From contig CM040429.1 of NCBI GenBank assembly GCA_022702705.1, positions 10,262,038 to 10,326,037 of the forward strand: a stretch of DNA of 64,000 nucleotides, read 5' to 3'. Shown here piece by piece: positions 47,561-60,053 of this stretch. The translations under genes and the position numbers were made by a program. The DNA comes from Papilionanthe hookeriana x Papilionanthe teres. Lineage: Eukaryota; Streptophyta; Magnoliopsida; Asparagales; Orchidaceae. The first letter of the stretch is position 1. The number at the start of each line of letters is the position of its first letter. The notes beneath the pieces were generated by a model. The model ran no database searches. It saw nothing but the letters and a program-made list of their open reading frames with translations, and was not told the DNA's origin.

Positions 47561-48239
47561 TCTCCCGACGTCGAGCATCGGGTCTTCACTGCGTTATCCG
47601 TTCATCCCGGTAGATCGTCGTTGAGAGGACTCGGTGCAGTAATGGGTGCGCCTGCAAGGAAGTCTGCGAGAATCTGCTCTTCGATAGCACATGGAGCGCG
47701 ACAACGTTATATCAAGTCGTAATATCGTCGACCGCGCTTCTTAAACGTCCAGAAGAGCTGGTCGAGTCGTAATATCGCAACGGATTAGCCTTCGAAATCA
47801 GTAGCCGACCTTACGAGACAACGCAATGTCTCCAAGCTCGAGCTGGCGAAAACTAAAGCCTTTATGATCGTGTTTTACGATAGGGATGCTACATCCGCGG
47901 TACTTAGACGTCGACTTGAGCAGTAGAGTGCGTTTTCTTTACCCCGTCATCGATTGGGCGAGCAAGTGCTCGAGGAGTCATCTAAAGCTGCGGCAGTAAA
48001 GTATCAAACTGCTCTACCGGGATAGGTGTCGCTGTGAAAATAGGAGGTGTCGTCGGCATCGCTAATATCTTCGAAAGCCCGTTGACATCGGCTCTCCCCA
48101 AACAAATCTAACATCCTTTCTGAGTAAATTCGAAAAAGGTCGACACTACTTCCGATGGAGCAGATACTAAAGCGTACCTGTGCATGCCAACTTCCTCGGA
48201 AAAGAGCGTAATTGCTCTGATGGCCTTAGGATGAGCGCA

Positions 48240-49150
48240 TTTCTAATATCGCTTTAATCTTCTCGCGATCGATTTCGATTCACCCATGACGGACAACGAA
48301 TCCCAGAAATTTCCGGTAGGTAACGCAAGAAAGCACACTTCGAAGGATTCGTCTTGAGATTATATTGCCGTAATCGTTCGAACACAATCCTCAAGTCATA
48401 CAAATGGTTACTCCTTTACTCTGCTCTCGATGACCGGGTCAGTCCACGTAGCATTCGACTTGGCTATGGATGGCGTCGTCAAAGATCTTTGGTCATCTTC
48501 ACATTGGCCAAGCAAGTCTCGTCGTTCAAACCGAACCCGACGATATCTGCAGGTAGAAGAGATTCGATTCGAGTTCGAAAGTTCGTAAGCGTCGCATCCT
48601 CTGAGCCATCTTGATCCGGTTGTAACACCGAAGATCCATCCACGAGAGAGAAAACTTCGTGCGAAGACGCGATGTCCACCATCAAGTCTGGTATCGGCAA
48701 CGGAAACTCGGCGCCCGGGCATGCGCTCATCTTAAGTCACCCGAAGTCGACACGTACACGGATTGTCCGTTCGTTCTTCAACGACGTACGACATCAGCCA
48801 ACCACGTCGGGTATCGCTCCTCCCGCACATAAAGTCAACGCATCAATCGGCCTCCTTCACCCTCAGCGACGAGCATGTCTGTCCCCATTTCGAGGCGCGA
48901 TATCTTCTAGGACGAGCATTCACTCGAGCTATACTTCGATCCGATCCGAGCTGTGGCATCGCAACATCTCGAGACAAACCCGGCATTTCCATCGTAGCTC
49001 CATGCAAAACAATCTTCGACTCTCGACAAGAGTTTAACCAAATCCCGAGATTCTTACGTGCCGAGCGGAGAGCTTATAAAGGTAGGTCGAGGTTGTTCTT
49101 CGTTCCGATATTGATTTCTTTCAACTCATCGACCGTCGACTTCGATTTCC
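48240..49150 (-). pseudogene. Reverse transcriptase domain, frame-broken
   Basis: FPLPIPDLMVDIASSHEVFS and LVDGSS at about 48640-48715, EDATLTNFRT near 48590, a YVDD-type active-site block (CYVD then VIESRVKE, split by a one-base change near 48435) and FERLRQYNLKTNPSKCAF at about 48315-48375. Order and spacing are those of Ty3/gypsy RT; the wording is of the Tat branch. Confidence 0.85.
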
Positions 49151-50029
49151 TCCTCGAATTCCGGTGGAGCATCATCTATCGGCGAGTCTTCGTAGCTTAT
49201 CCTCTATATCAGTAACGATTCTTCCCCGTTCGCAGTAGTAACAACCATGCAAAATTTCGAATCATCGAGCTGATCCTATCGTACCAAACCCAGGCGCCTT
49301 CCTTCGAATCGAGTTTCTTCCCTTTCGTATTCCATAACTTTTCAAACGATCGCAACTGTCCTTTCGACATCTGTTTCTGCACATACTCCTCGTTGAATTA
49401 ATTTTTGCACACACTGGCGAGAAGTAACCAAAAGGTAATTCCATTAATTCATTAGAAACATTCTCATCCAAATTACGGGATTTCGAACTAGAAGGAGAAG
49501 CGCGATGGAACTTGATCGGCTTTCATGCCCGCACTATGAACTTCCTTATCCTCGCCTCCCGACCTGCCGAGGCAGATTGAGGTTAGGTCGTCAGCTTGAA
49601 CATGCGTAGGCCGATCCGATCATACATCGACTCGTACTCACTTTTCTCCTTATCTTCCGGAGAGATCTCGAATCGAGGCTTCTTTTGGTCGATCGCTACT
49701 GCATCTTCTTCCACGTCTATGCCGATAGCTGGTCTTTTCCGTTCAACAATATCGTTGGTTCTTCCTCGCCCGCGTCCCCGACCTCGACCTCGGATGCGTG
49801 CGGCTAAAAGCACTTCCACCCTCTTGTCAGAAAGGAACGGTGAATATCGTCGAACCTGGAATCGACCGAGTCTCGCTCTCGCGATCCTTCGGAATCTTCA
49901 ATCTTGTTTAACATGACATCTCCGGACAGAACGGTCTTCTTCGGAGGTGCGTAAGAGACGGCGTCTTCGCGAATGCCCACCTCGTGTATCGAAAACGGTC
50001 GTAGCATCTCCTTTTATGCAATGTTCTCG

Positions 50030-50460
50030 ACCATCCTCGTAGTATTCGATGCACCGGTGCGGCGATGACGCAACCGTATTATGCTCGTGAATCCACGGCC
50101 GGCCAAGTAAGGCGTTGAACGAAGTTGTTCGCGTCGATGATATGGAACTTCACAGCTATGCTTAAGTCACCAACCTTCGTTAGTAGCGTTATCGAACCAA
50201 GAGCTCTTTCTTCTTCTCGATTAAATTCTCTAACATCATTTTATCAGCGAGAGAGCTTCTTCCACATCGACGTCCAAGTACGTTAATGTCCGTAGACTCA
50301 TTATGTCGATGCGATGCTCCGGATCCACCAAAACTCGGAAAGCACGAACCTGGCTGACGCCGACCGAAATGTAGAGGGCGGTTATGCTCCGTAGTACCAA
50401 GTAGCGCATCTTCATCGGTGGAAAGTCACGCCAGATCGTTCCTTCAACGAACAAGCTTCA
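50030..50460 (-). pseudogene. Aspartic protease domain, frame-broken
   Basis: LVDPEHRIDIMSLRTLTYLD near 50320 is the active-site region. KFHIIDAN followed by an LGRPW-like end lies near 50090-50150. Both blocks occur in Tat-branch proteases. The frame is interrupted between them. Confidence 0.7.
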
Positions 50461-51599
50461 TCCGAGACGTGCTAGCCAACCGCGCTAGCGAATATCTCGG
50501 ATCGAGTAGTGCTTTAACTGGAGACTCTCTCATCTCCGTACGACGGGATCGAGAGCGTCGTAAATGCTCGGTCGGTCGGCAACTTCCTAAGATGGGCTAG
50601 ACGCTCGTAATCCACTTTGCTCGGCTTCGGTTTCTTCTGGGCATGTGTCTCTTCCGTTCTTGGAGAGTAGCTCCTCTGAGAACTCGACTCGTTTTCCTTT
50701 ATCCATCGGGGTCGTCCCCGAAGCGTAACACTTTTCCTCTTCTTGGTGATACTCGTTATCTCTTCGGCGCCGTAGTCGTTTTTCCGGTGTTGAATTCGAA
50801 TCCGACAAATCCAAGTCGATGGCGATCGGCGTGCCTTTACATTCGAGAACGGGTTCGTCACTTTCCGAACTTGTCGTAACCTGTGTCGTTGACATCTTCA
50901 TCTTCATCGACACGTTCATCGAACTTTGTATGACTTGGGATCGTTTTGAGAATCAAAATCGGGGTTAAATTGGTTATGATCGGTTATATCGTTAAGAGAC
51001 ACAACCAAAACGTAACTGTGAATCAAAATCGTTAAATTCAAAGTGTCCCAAAGGACGAAGAGGAAATCGCACGAAGTCGGGGGTTCGAGAAATTCTCTCC
51101 CCAAATCCGAGACAACTAATCTAACAGAGCAGCCACCTATCCTACCCTTGCGCTATCGATCTTCGTTTCGTCCATGTTCTTCTCGCCGCTTCATTTCCTG
51201 TCGCGGCGACTTCTCCGGTGTAACGGCGATTGTTGGTTGAGCGGGCTACGAAGTCTCGAACCGAGCTTCGTGTCGACGTGGTCGAAATCTGAATTCCTCT
51301 GGAAGATCTGGTCCAAGTTGTGTCCCATCCTTCATTAGCTGGATGCGATTCCACTAGGTGAACATGCTCATCCGAAATCATATTTACAGAACCCTTTTCA
51401 CGTTCTTTTAAATATTCTTTCGAATAACAATATTCCACTCTTTATAGCTTCCTCTTGACCAAATCCTCGAAAGTTCGAGCCAGTTTTCATAGTGCGGCCG
51501 AAGTAACTCTGCAGTAAGGACGATAGTCGGGATGATCTTTCTTATCAACCTCCTCCGGTTTCTTCGGCTCAGACAACCGAATTCCGGCTTCTTGATTAA

Positions 51600-54130
51600 A
51601 TTTACGAACATCTTTGCGACGGCGTCATCACTCGAAGGAATACACCCTGGTTGAGTGCGCCTTCATCGTTGGAACTCGTCTCTATCTTCTTTATAGAGCC
51701 TGTTCGGAACAGTCGCCGACCATGTCAGCAAAGCTGCTGGACATGCCGAACATATTGCGGCGGTCGTTGAACAGAACTCGTGAGCCGCTGACGCATCGTT
51801 GCGAGGTAGCGCGGATATCTGTGGTAAAAAGTGCCGTCTGAAACCTGCCATGTGCTGCCGCACGTCTTCGTCGTGACGGCTCGGCTGAATCTGCATGAGC
51901 CTAGCTACTCGTCCATCTGTCGCTACTACTCCGGACTTCTTCTCGAACGCTTTTATTACTTCCGGCTTTTGGTCTTTTCTTGAGATTCTAGTATGCTCGA
52001 TTTCCTTCGAGGCTATCTGGGCTTACCTGAAGCAACTTCTCAAATGACTCGATGGTGGGTCCTTTAAGCATGAAACTATTGGTCCGTGGATGCTCTTGAG
52101 TAAGACACCATTGCATGTTCGTTCCTGTAATCGGGACTCGCACTTCATGCTCAAGCTTCTACCGTAGAATATACTCTACTGCCGTCTCCGTAGGTTTCGC
52201 CGCTCCATTATAAGATCTCCGATTGTGATGTGATGGTGTACTCGGCGAATCTCTTTACGAACAAATTTTTCAACTCTGTGAACGTCCTATCGACCCGTTC
52301 GGCAACTCAGCGTACCAATCAAATCGATCCCCGAAAGAGCGGCTCACGAACCGACGGAAAGCAACGCCTCGCTACCGCTCGCATTGCAACAACTCCGCTC
52401 GGAAGTGTGCAACGTGTCGACGAGGGTTGCCGTTCAATCGAAAGTCTTAAAGTTGGTGGAACGAACCTTGAGATATGGGACTGGAATCGAATTCCTCCGG
52501 GTAGGTCTACCCTTCAAATTGACGTGCCCCTTTCGATCGGGCTAGGCTTCATTTACTGGCTGCTCGACTAACCGCTAACGTCTTTTCTGGGCACCATATT
52601 CGGAGTTGAGTCCTTCTTCGGCGGTTCATCTCGACTTGCGGAACGACTTCTCTCCTTTCATCGGTGATATGGACGATCTCCGGCGGATTCATCTCCGGAG
52701 ATGCCACTCGCTGCGAGTGCGACCGTCCTCGCGCGGCAACCATAACGCCCATCATCTCTTCGATCCTCTTTTCAAGGCGGTCGATGATTTCGTCCTTCGC
52801 TGCGCGAAGACCTTCGCCACTCATCCGCCGTGTTCTCCTCGGCCAGACGGAGCATCACGTGCAGACGACGTAGCTCGGGTTTCAACGACGTAGAGCTCCG
52901 CGAATTCTTCCTCCATGTAGCCTGACAGGTCGTAGTCTTCATGGCTAACACTTACTCCTCGTTCTCTTGCTAGCCCGGTGATTTCAGCTCTGAGCTTCTT
53001 CGATTTATCATCAACTTCTTTCCTTTAACCATCTCGAGATCAGACGGCACTTCACGGAATGTTTCCGTAGCGAGCTTTGCAAGCCGTCATGTAGCAACTC
53101 GAATATCGGACTTATATTCCATTTCAAGGGAACGCTCCTGTGATCCTTTCAAAAGCATCGGTCTAACGGCTTTAGGTATCCAAACTTTCTTTCTCGACGT
53201 TGATGCCTTAAGACGGGGTGTCTCGGTGGTGCGATCAGCGTGTCGAAAGGAGGTATGGTCCCTAAAGTGTGAACCCGACGCTATAGGAAGCGATCTCTTC
53301 CCGTTATTCTTCTTTGAAGGCTCTTTATTACAAGCAGCAGGCAACGGTCTTTGACCCAGGCGAGACTGACGATTTGTGGTCGACGGGCTTCGAAGCCGAT
53401 TGTAGCGACGTCGCAACGGTAGCAGATAGTGAACACGGCTCTACGAGTCGTAACTTCGGCTGGAACACGAGGTAGTGGTAGCAGACAGCGGCAATCCTAC
53501 GAAGACTTTCTTCTCCGGTAGAAGCAGCACAACGGATGAAACCTACTCCTTCGAGGAGATGAGAAGTTCCAAATTCCGCATCCCTTCCGGTTGAAAGGTC
53601 GACTCAACGGAAGTAAATCTCCTCGTCAGCCTTTCGAATTCTTCGTCTTAGGTTCTTTCTCCGTATTTTAGTTAACGGCGTGGCATGCGAGTCCGGAACC
53701 AACTTCGAACAGCGACGGTGCGGAGGTGAACGAATTTACGGAATCCCTCCGTAGCAAGATCTCCTTTCCTTTTGCGACGGTAGTAGTCGGTGCGGTGATT
53801 GCGAGCCCGGAGGCGTAGCGGTAACGATCCTCCTCGCACGCGGACAACGGACGCAGCGTACACGCGGGGCGATAGGCCAGCAGAGCACTCCGGTCTTCGG
53901 CCTCTTGATTGCGGGGAAATCGCATCTTCATTCAAGTCGTATTCGAGGCGAGCTCGGCGACTCTCGACGGAGCGATCTTCATGACTACGTGCGGCCGCTT
54001 TCCAAGTATGACTTCGACCTCGTCGAAGCCGGCTACAAACTTTATCATTGCTCCCGGTGGAGCGCGGCCTTCGTCGCGGGGTAGGTTTCGAGTCGAACGA
54101 GAAGATCAGCTTTGGTGACGCCATTCCAAC
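51600..54130 (-). pseudogene. gag region, frame-broken
   Basis: RFDWYAELPNGSI at about 52290-52335 followed by an ELK..FVKRFAEYT-like stretch is the retrotransposon gag core. MQIQPSRHDEDVRQHMAGFR lies further on near 51840-51895. Upstream frames (52549-52824; 53672-54124) are charged and may be the gag N-terminus or a separate 5' frame as in Ogre elements. Zinc knuckle not identified. Confidence 0.6.
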
Positions 54131-54610
54131 CGTGCGCTCGAGAAAGTTCCAAAAGGTTAGTCGCGGCTACGCTCGCAATTTTAGTAGAAACTAAAATCAA
54201 CGAAGGTCGTCTTACTGGGACTGTAACACTTTATTATTATTATCTTGATGTTTTAGACTTATTTCAATTTTATCTTGGATTACGATTTAATTCATTAACG
54301 GCACGCGAAAAGGACGCAAAAGGAAAGAAAGTTCAGACCCGGTCCCGAGCCAAACTCACGACAGTACCTCGCGCACAACCACCTATCGGGGGTCCGACCC
54401 ACAAGATCAAAAGAAAAAGCCCCATGGTTTCCGAACCACTCCGTTTAAAAGCGATTTAAATAAACGGTTACGAAATCCAAAAGAGTTGACCGTGCTCGCC
54501 CAAGAAAGAAATGAGCGAAGCAAGCTGACGGAAGAATGATAATTTGGACTAGCGAGGGACACTGGCACATTGTCGATGTGCGAAGATAAACCTTGATTTA
54601 ATGGAGAGTG

Positions 54611-54634
54611 AGTTATTCCAGCGAGTCGCAGTGA
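54611..54634 (-). other. Primer-binding-site-like motif (Arg tRNA type)
   Basis: Read on the - strand just inside the right LTR: TGCGACTCGCTGGAA. Allowing two one-base gaps this resembles the TGGCGACTCC(A/G)CTGGGG site, complementary to an arginine tRNA, reported for Tat/Ogre elements. Position and strand are right for an element reading leftwards. Confidence 0.4.
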
Positions 54635-56808
54635 AGTTGTCGGCGCTATTAGGAGCGGCTAGCTTCGAGCTCGAGGATTTAATTTAATTTATATATACGT
54701 ATCGATTTTGAAAATAACATTTTAAGTTTTAAAATACGAGAGCGAGAAAGGACGAATCTCATTCGTTTCAGCGAGTTGAATGAACGAGCGTAATATCGCG
54801 AGTAACGCATCTATTCCGAAGAATGACACTCTACTCGACAATATCTCTCGATCAAATAAACCACAAAATTCATGACATCCGTTCCGTCTGACGAACCTTA
54901 TGTAGACCGACAAATTCCCTATTTAATACAAAAGAATTAAATAGGCTTATATTATCTCGAGTCTTAAAACTCCCTATAGTAGCGAAGCCCTATAGCTTAA
55001 TTCACCTCGGATGACCGAAATCACCCGAGAACTCTCGATTTAGATCTCGGGTTCTATCTTCACGAGTCGAGTGCGCAGGTTTTCAACGAAATTTGAGAGT
55101 AGGAAATCCGATAGTGTGAAGGCGCGAGGAGGAACAATTATTTCCGAGTCAAAGAAGAAGGCTGAGGGATGCCGCAGATCTCGAGGAGGACCTCGAGGAC
55201 GTCCCGAATTATCCTAAGGCTGGGTTTTAAATTTTGGAAAGAGATTTTGTTTCGATTTAATCCTGTAAATTAATTATAGGGATTACGTTTGCAGTAACGT
55301 CCTGCACGCAAACTACGCGAAAGACAGGAGGTTTACGTCGTATAAGCGCGACAACCTCGGAAACCTAAATAGATTAGGGCTTATATTGCACGAAGGGGTG
55401 TGCGAAAGCGCTAAGAGAAAGGTGAGGGTTTATGTCTGCACGTGGCGGACTACCTCGAAACTCAAGCGCTTGTTGTTTAAACGCAGGAATGGGCTTTCAT
55501 TGATGTCGACACGAGGTTCATTGAAGAAGATGAGCGTCGCTGCACGACGTGCTCCGAGCTCCACGTTGCAGAAGGAGACCGCGATTTAAGCTTAGGATTT
55601 AAGCTTGCCAGTGAACATGCGAGTCATTTATTTATTTTTATTACAATGAATGAGTGTGTACAGACGATAGATGTAAATTATGCGAAAAGAGAGAAAACAG
55701 TGAGCATGCTAAGCTATGCAGGAAGTAACATGCTTAATAACGAGTGTATATGCGAAGTAAGCGAGCTATACTAAACGGGAAAGAGTGCGAAGAAAGTAAA
55801 GCATGCCAAGTAGCAGTAAGATCTGGAAATGTAAACACGCCAGCGAGTGATAACCGAAAGAAGTAACTAGGCGTATAGGAGTGCATACTAAAAGTAGAGC
55901 AGTACGCACGATAAAAGAAAAGAGAAGACTCGTGTCGTAGAGATACCGTATGTCTCGCTCTATCCTTGCGTCTTGCTACTTATTTATTGTTTTTTTTTTT
56001 ATATTTTACGCAACAAATTTGTCGGTACTAAAGAGCGACAGTAAGAAGTAGTAAGTGAAACGACACAACAACCTACAACGAGAGTCACATGGTGAGTACA
56101 AAGAAGTAAAGTCCGAAAACTCAACAAGATAAAAACGAAGGAAAACGACGAGAAGCGGAGAAAAACCGCGAGAATGAAAAGCAAGGAAATGAAAGAAATG
56201 AAACGTCAAGTGGAAAACTCCGAGATGCACAAACGAAAGACAAAATCCGTAGAAAACGAAAGCTACCGTAAGAAAACCCATGAGACGAACCGCATCAAAC
56301 TCATGGCGAACCACGAGAAAGTCATGGCCTCCGAAGAAAGAATCTGTAAGCACGGTGGTGTTACGACTCGTGAGTCGTGCTAATATCCAGGATCTTGAGT
56401 ATCAGGACTACTATCCTAACTTTCGCTGTATAGCGATCCTAATCCGACTCGAATAGTCAACGAGTGACTTTTATAAGTTTTCACACATTTCATTTTTTGT
56501 TTTCATGCAACAAGTACAGTAGATGAGTAGACGTGTAAGTAGTGAAGGTAATTTTGTATTTTTCGAATATATATATTTTTGTTTTAAAGTATTTCAGATC
56601 ACGTGTCGATCACTAATACGACTGATGACTACGAACTTTAGATCTGTCACGGCGGTAGAAACCCCGACGGACGACCGAATGGTTCCGCGACTCTCGCTCA
56701 CTCTCTGCAGTGCGAGACGGGCGGCCCATTCTATGGCTCTCGTAATTTTTCTCGTTCAGAACCGCATCACTTCGTCCTGACCTGCACTTACTAACCAGTG
56801 ATGGCCCC

Positions 56809-56834
56809 ATATATAACCCAAGGAGGTTATATAC
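56809..56834. promoter_or_regulatory. TATA-like hairpin conserved in the LTRs (right LTR)
   Basis: ATATATAACC-CAAGGA-GGTTATATAC, almost identical to the solo LTR copy. Confidence 0.45.
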
Positions 56835-57883
56835 GCACACCTACACGTCCCTCAGTAGGTGTGTGCTTTGAGCAAGAAACAAGGTGAACTAGGGACGAGT
56901 GGTCGGGAAAGGAGGACGGAAGCGGCTCACTTAACACAATTTCGAAGAAGTGAGTCGATTTCCAATAATCAAAGCAAGTAAATCACCCTGACTCCCGACC
57001 GCCCTCACATGTCCCGAGAAAGGACTAGAGCACCTCGACGCTCTCGGAGAAGGCAGAGACTAGACCCCTAGAACGCACTCCCTTTTCCCAAATAACTTGT
57101 AAAATCATTAAAAACATAAAAAGAAAGCCACCTGCCGGGTCCTGTACTTAGTGCACATCGATTTTCGATTCCCGAACACAAACTTCCCGCGTACGTTCTC
57201 TTACTGCGCTCGGGACTCAAGCTATCGTAATAGGAGAATCGCAATCTTTTAATACATAAGAAAGAGAATTGACAAGCCATAAGTCACCAAAATAAGCATC
57301 AATTTCACCGAATAAATCTTCCAAGACATATTTCAAATATCGTGCTCAATTTATTTCCCACGAGTAGTAGTAGAAGCTCTTCCAAATTTCATTAAATCAA
57401 TTCCGACAGCAAGGATAACGCGAACAAAGCCTCCATCACAAAAACCATCCAAATGAGGCTCTCTGGCAAAGCAAATGCTAAGTTCGGGAACCCACTACCA
57501 AAAATCACAAAAATAATGGAAGCTACAAGAGGTAAAGCCTCCACCAAATGCCAAATTTCCATAAAGAAACTCACGGCTAGACCTAGGGAGTCAATTACAT
57601 CAAGTCTAGCTGGGAACCCACGGCCAAAAATCACAAAAAGAATGGAAGCTACAAGAGGTAAAACCTCCACCAAATGCCAAATTTCCAGAAGCTCACGGCT
57701 AGACCTAGGGAGCCAATTACATCAAGTCTAGCTCACCACAAGTGCTCAAGATCAAATTCACTAGGTAACCAAGCAGCTCACCTATAGCTTAAAAGAAGCA
57801 CAAACCGAGCCCAGCAAAGACCCAAACCCGAGCCATTCAAAGGCCAGCATCGGGAAGTCGCAGGAACGAACAGAACCAAAACC

Positions 57884-58387
57884 GAGCCCCCAAACCAAGA
57901 GCAAAGGGAGCAGCTGCAAGAGCAGCAAACAGAAAAAACCGAGCCCCCAAATGTGCAAAGGGGAGCAGTTGCAAGAGCAGCAAACAGAAAACCGAGCCCC
58001 CAAAGCCAAGTGCAAAGGGGCTAGCTGCAAGAGCAGCAAACAGGAAAAACGAGCCCCCAAATGTGCAATGGGGCTAGCTGCAAGAGCAGCAAAACAGGAA
58101 AAACGAGCCCCCAAATGTGCAATGGGGCTAGCGCAAGAGCGAAGAACAGAAAAACGAGCCCCCAAATGTGCGATGGGGCTAATGCTAGCAGCAAAGAAAC
58201 GCAAGAGCGAAGAACACGAAAAACGAGCCCCCAAATGTGCAATGGGGCTAGCGCATGAGCGACAAAACGAGAAAAACGAGCCCTCAAATGTGCAATGGGG
58301 CTAGCTGCAAGAGCAGCAAAACAGAAAAAAACGAGCCCTCAAATGTGCAATGGGGCTAGCTGCAAGAGCAGCAAAACACAAGAAACC
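57884..58387. repeat. Tandem array in the right LTR, 9 units of about 53 bp
   Basis: Units start GAGCCCCCAAATGTGC, then AATGGGGCTAGCTGCAAGAG, then CAGCAAAACAGAAAAA. The same array has eight units in the left LTR and is absent at the matching place in the solo LTR. Confidence 0.9.
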
Positions 58388-60048
58388 GAGCAGCAGCAGG
58401 GCTTGAAACAGCCTCAGAACCGAGAGAAAAGACAAGGCTCAAAGTACCCCAGAGTTGAGAGAACAACATGGGTTAAAAGCCGGAAAACAAAGCCGACAAA
58501 AACAGCCTCCGAAGCTAGAAAACGAAGCCAAAAGGAACGACCACCCCAAGCCCCCTTTAAAACAAATTTGCTTAGGAGTTCAATGAGCCCAGATAAAATT
58601 TAAATTCAGCTAAACATAAAGTCCAAGTAAGCATTTCCATATATCCAACATATCCCAACATAGAGCTTTAATGTATTTTAAATGCAAGTAAGTGTAAAGC
58701 CTCTTTAACTCAATTTAAACTCTTCCATGACATGCCTTTGTAATAAAGAAGAAGTGGAAGGAGCAAGAAGCAAGCTCCACATGCATATAAAACTAAATAA
58801 ATCATTCCATATTTTCACATCAAGCCCGCATGAATAAAGAAGAGAAAAGAGCAAGAGTATGTCATTTTTACCACGAAAACCATGTCCACCCTAAGGAGAG
58901 CAAAGACATAGGTAATCTCAAATATAAAAGCTAAAATCAAAGGAGCCCATACCTCGGTGAGAAATTAAGCAAACCCCACTACAACTCAACAACGAGAACC
59001 CAACTAAGCACGTACCAAACTCGAAGCCGAGCAACCAACTCAGGAGAACCGCAAGTAGCAGAGAAAAAGAAGAGGGAGGGGGAGAAGCAAGGCGATGGCA
59101 GCACACAATACCAGCTAACCAAAACAAGAGCCAACCCTAAACCCTAACCCAAGAGAGGCTTTTATAGCCGGCCTCAAGGAGAATAGCCAGAAGAGAACCG
59201 AACCACTTACCTGGGAGGCTCGACAAGAGAAAGGGGGGAGGGAGAGAGTGGCGACAAAGTCGCTGAAAAGAGGCGACCGTAGGCGGAGAAGGCGCGAAAG
59301 GAGCCTGCCACAGGCAGGATGCCAGGGGAAGTGGCGAGAGTACAGGGACCATGGCCGAAGCTTTGCGCAGGAAACCGAGGGAGGAGGGCTCGGGGTCGAG
59401 AGAGAAAAGAAGAAAGCGAGCCTGGATGATAGAGTGGGGTTAGGGTTTAAAAATGGGATTTAAATAAAAAATTAGATTTTATTTAATAATAAAAAAAAGG
59501 ACGACAAATTTTGACGTCGCGAGTCCGCGCTCCAAACACGACAAGTTATACGTCTTTTCCTAGCAAATTCGACGTTCCGGACGCAATGACGCAGTTCGTT
59601 TCGCGATCCGAGGTCGTTCGGAGAACCTCGTCACCGGTCGAGTCAAAAGTGCGTCAAATTCGATTTCGTCGAAATTCTGACCTTGATGGCGCTCGTTCTG
59701 GCATTCAGACTTCTGATCTTGATCCGTCGCGGAGAATTTGAAGACGTCGAGGCTGGGGCTCGAGGAATTTGTGCTCGGTGGTGCAGAAAGTGTGCACAAG
59801 GCTACTCCTAAGGTCCAGGTGGTCCCATAGGAACTCAATTTGAGTCCTAACGCTAATTCCAACCTTCCAGCTTGTGAAGCAAGAGGTCGGAATTCCGTCC
59901 GTATTCCAAAAGAGTGTCGAAGTGGTTTCAAGCATTCTAAGACGAGGTGGGTCCAGTGCTAGGAATCTAAGATCGTCGGGGAAGCTCCTAAAGCTAGAAC
60001 CCTAGATCCTAGGAGGAAAACTAAACCTCGACAAAAGTGAGGTCAACA

Positions 60049-60053
60049 ATGCT
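60049..60053. repeat. Target-site duplication ATGCT (right copy)
   Basis: It pairs with 37131-37135. Confidence 0.9.

Larger units (their letters stand above)
37136..60048 (-). mobile_element. Complete Tat/Ogre-type Ty3/gypsy retrotransposon, 22.9 kb
   Basis: Two about 5.4-kb LTRs (37136-42503 and 54638-60048) enclose a 12.1-kb interior. ATGCT target duplications flank the whole. The - strand carries, in order from high to low coordinates, gag, protease, reverse transcriptase, RNase H and integrase, the Ty3/gypsy order. RT wording (FPLPIPDLMVDIASSHEVFS) and protease wording resemble the Tat branch, and size and LTR length fit the Ogre-like part of it. Every domain is split by frameshifts although CpG is abundant and terminal repeats are exact. 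This suggests either recent decay or sequence errors. The element lies inside the ERH intron. The 8197-13290 solo LTR is from the same family. Confidence 0.93.
54638..60048 (-). repeat. Right LTR of the Tat/Ogre-type element (5' LTR of the element)
   Basis: From TGTCGGCGCT to GAGGTCAACA. Collinear with the left LTR and closer than it to the solo LTR at 8197-13290. Contains the hairpin at 56809-56834 and a nine-unit tandem array at 57884-58387. Promoter for the element is expected here, on the - strand. Confidence 0.92.
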
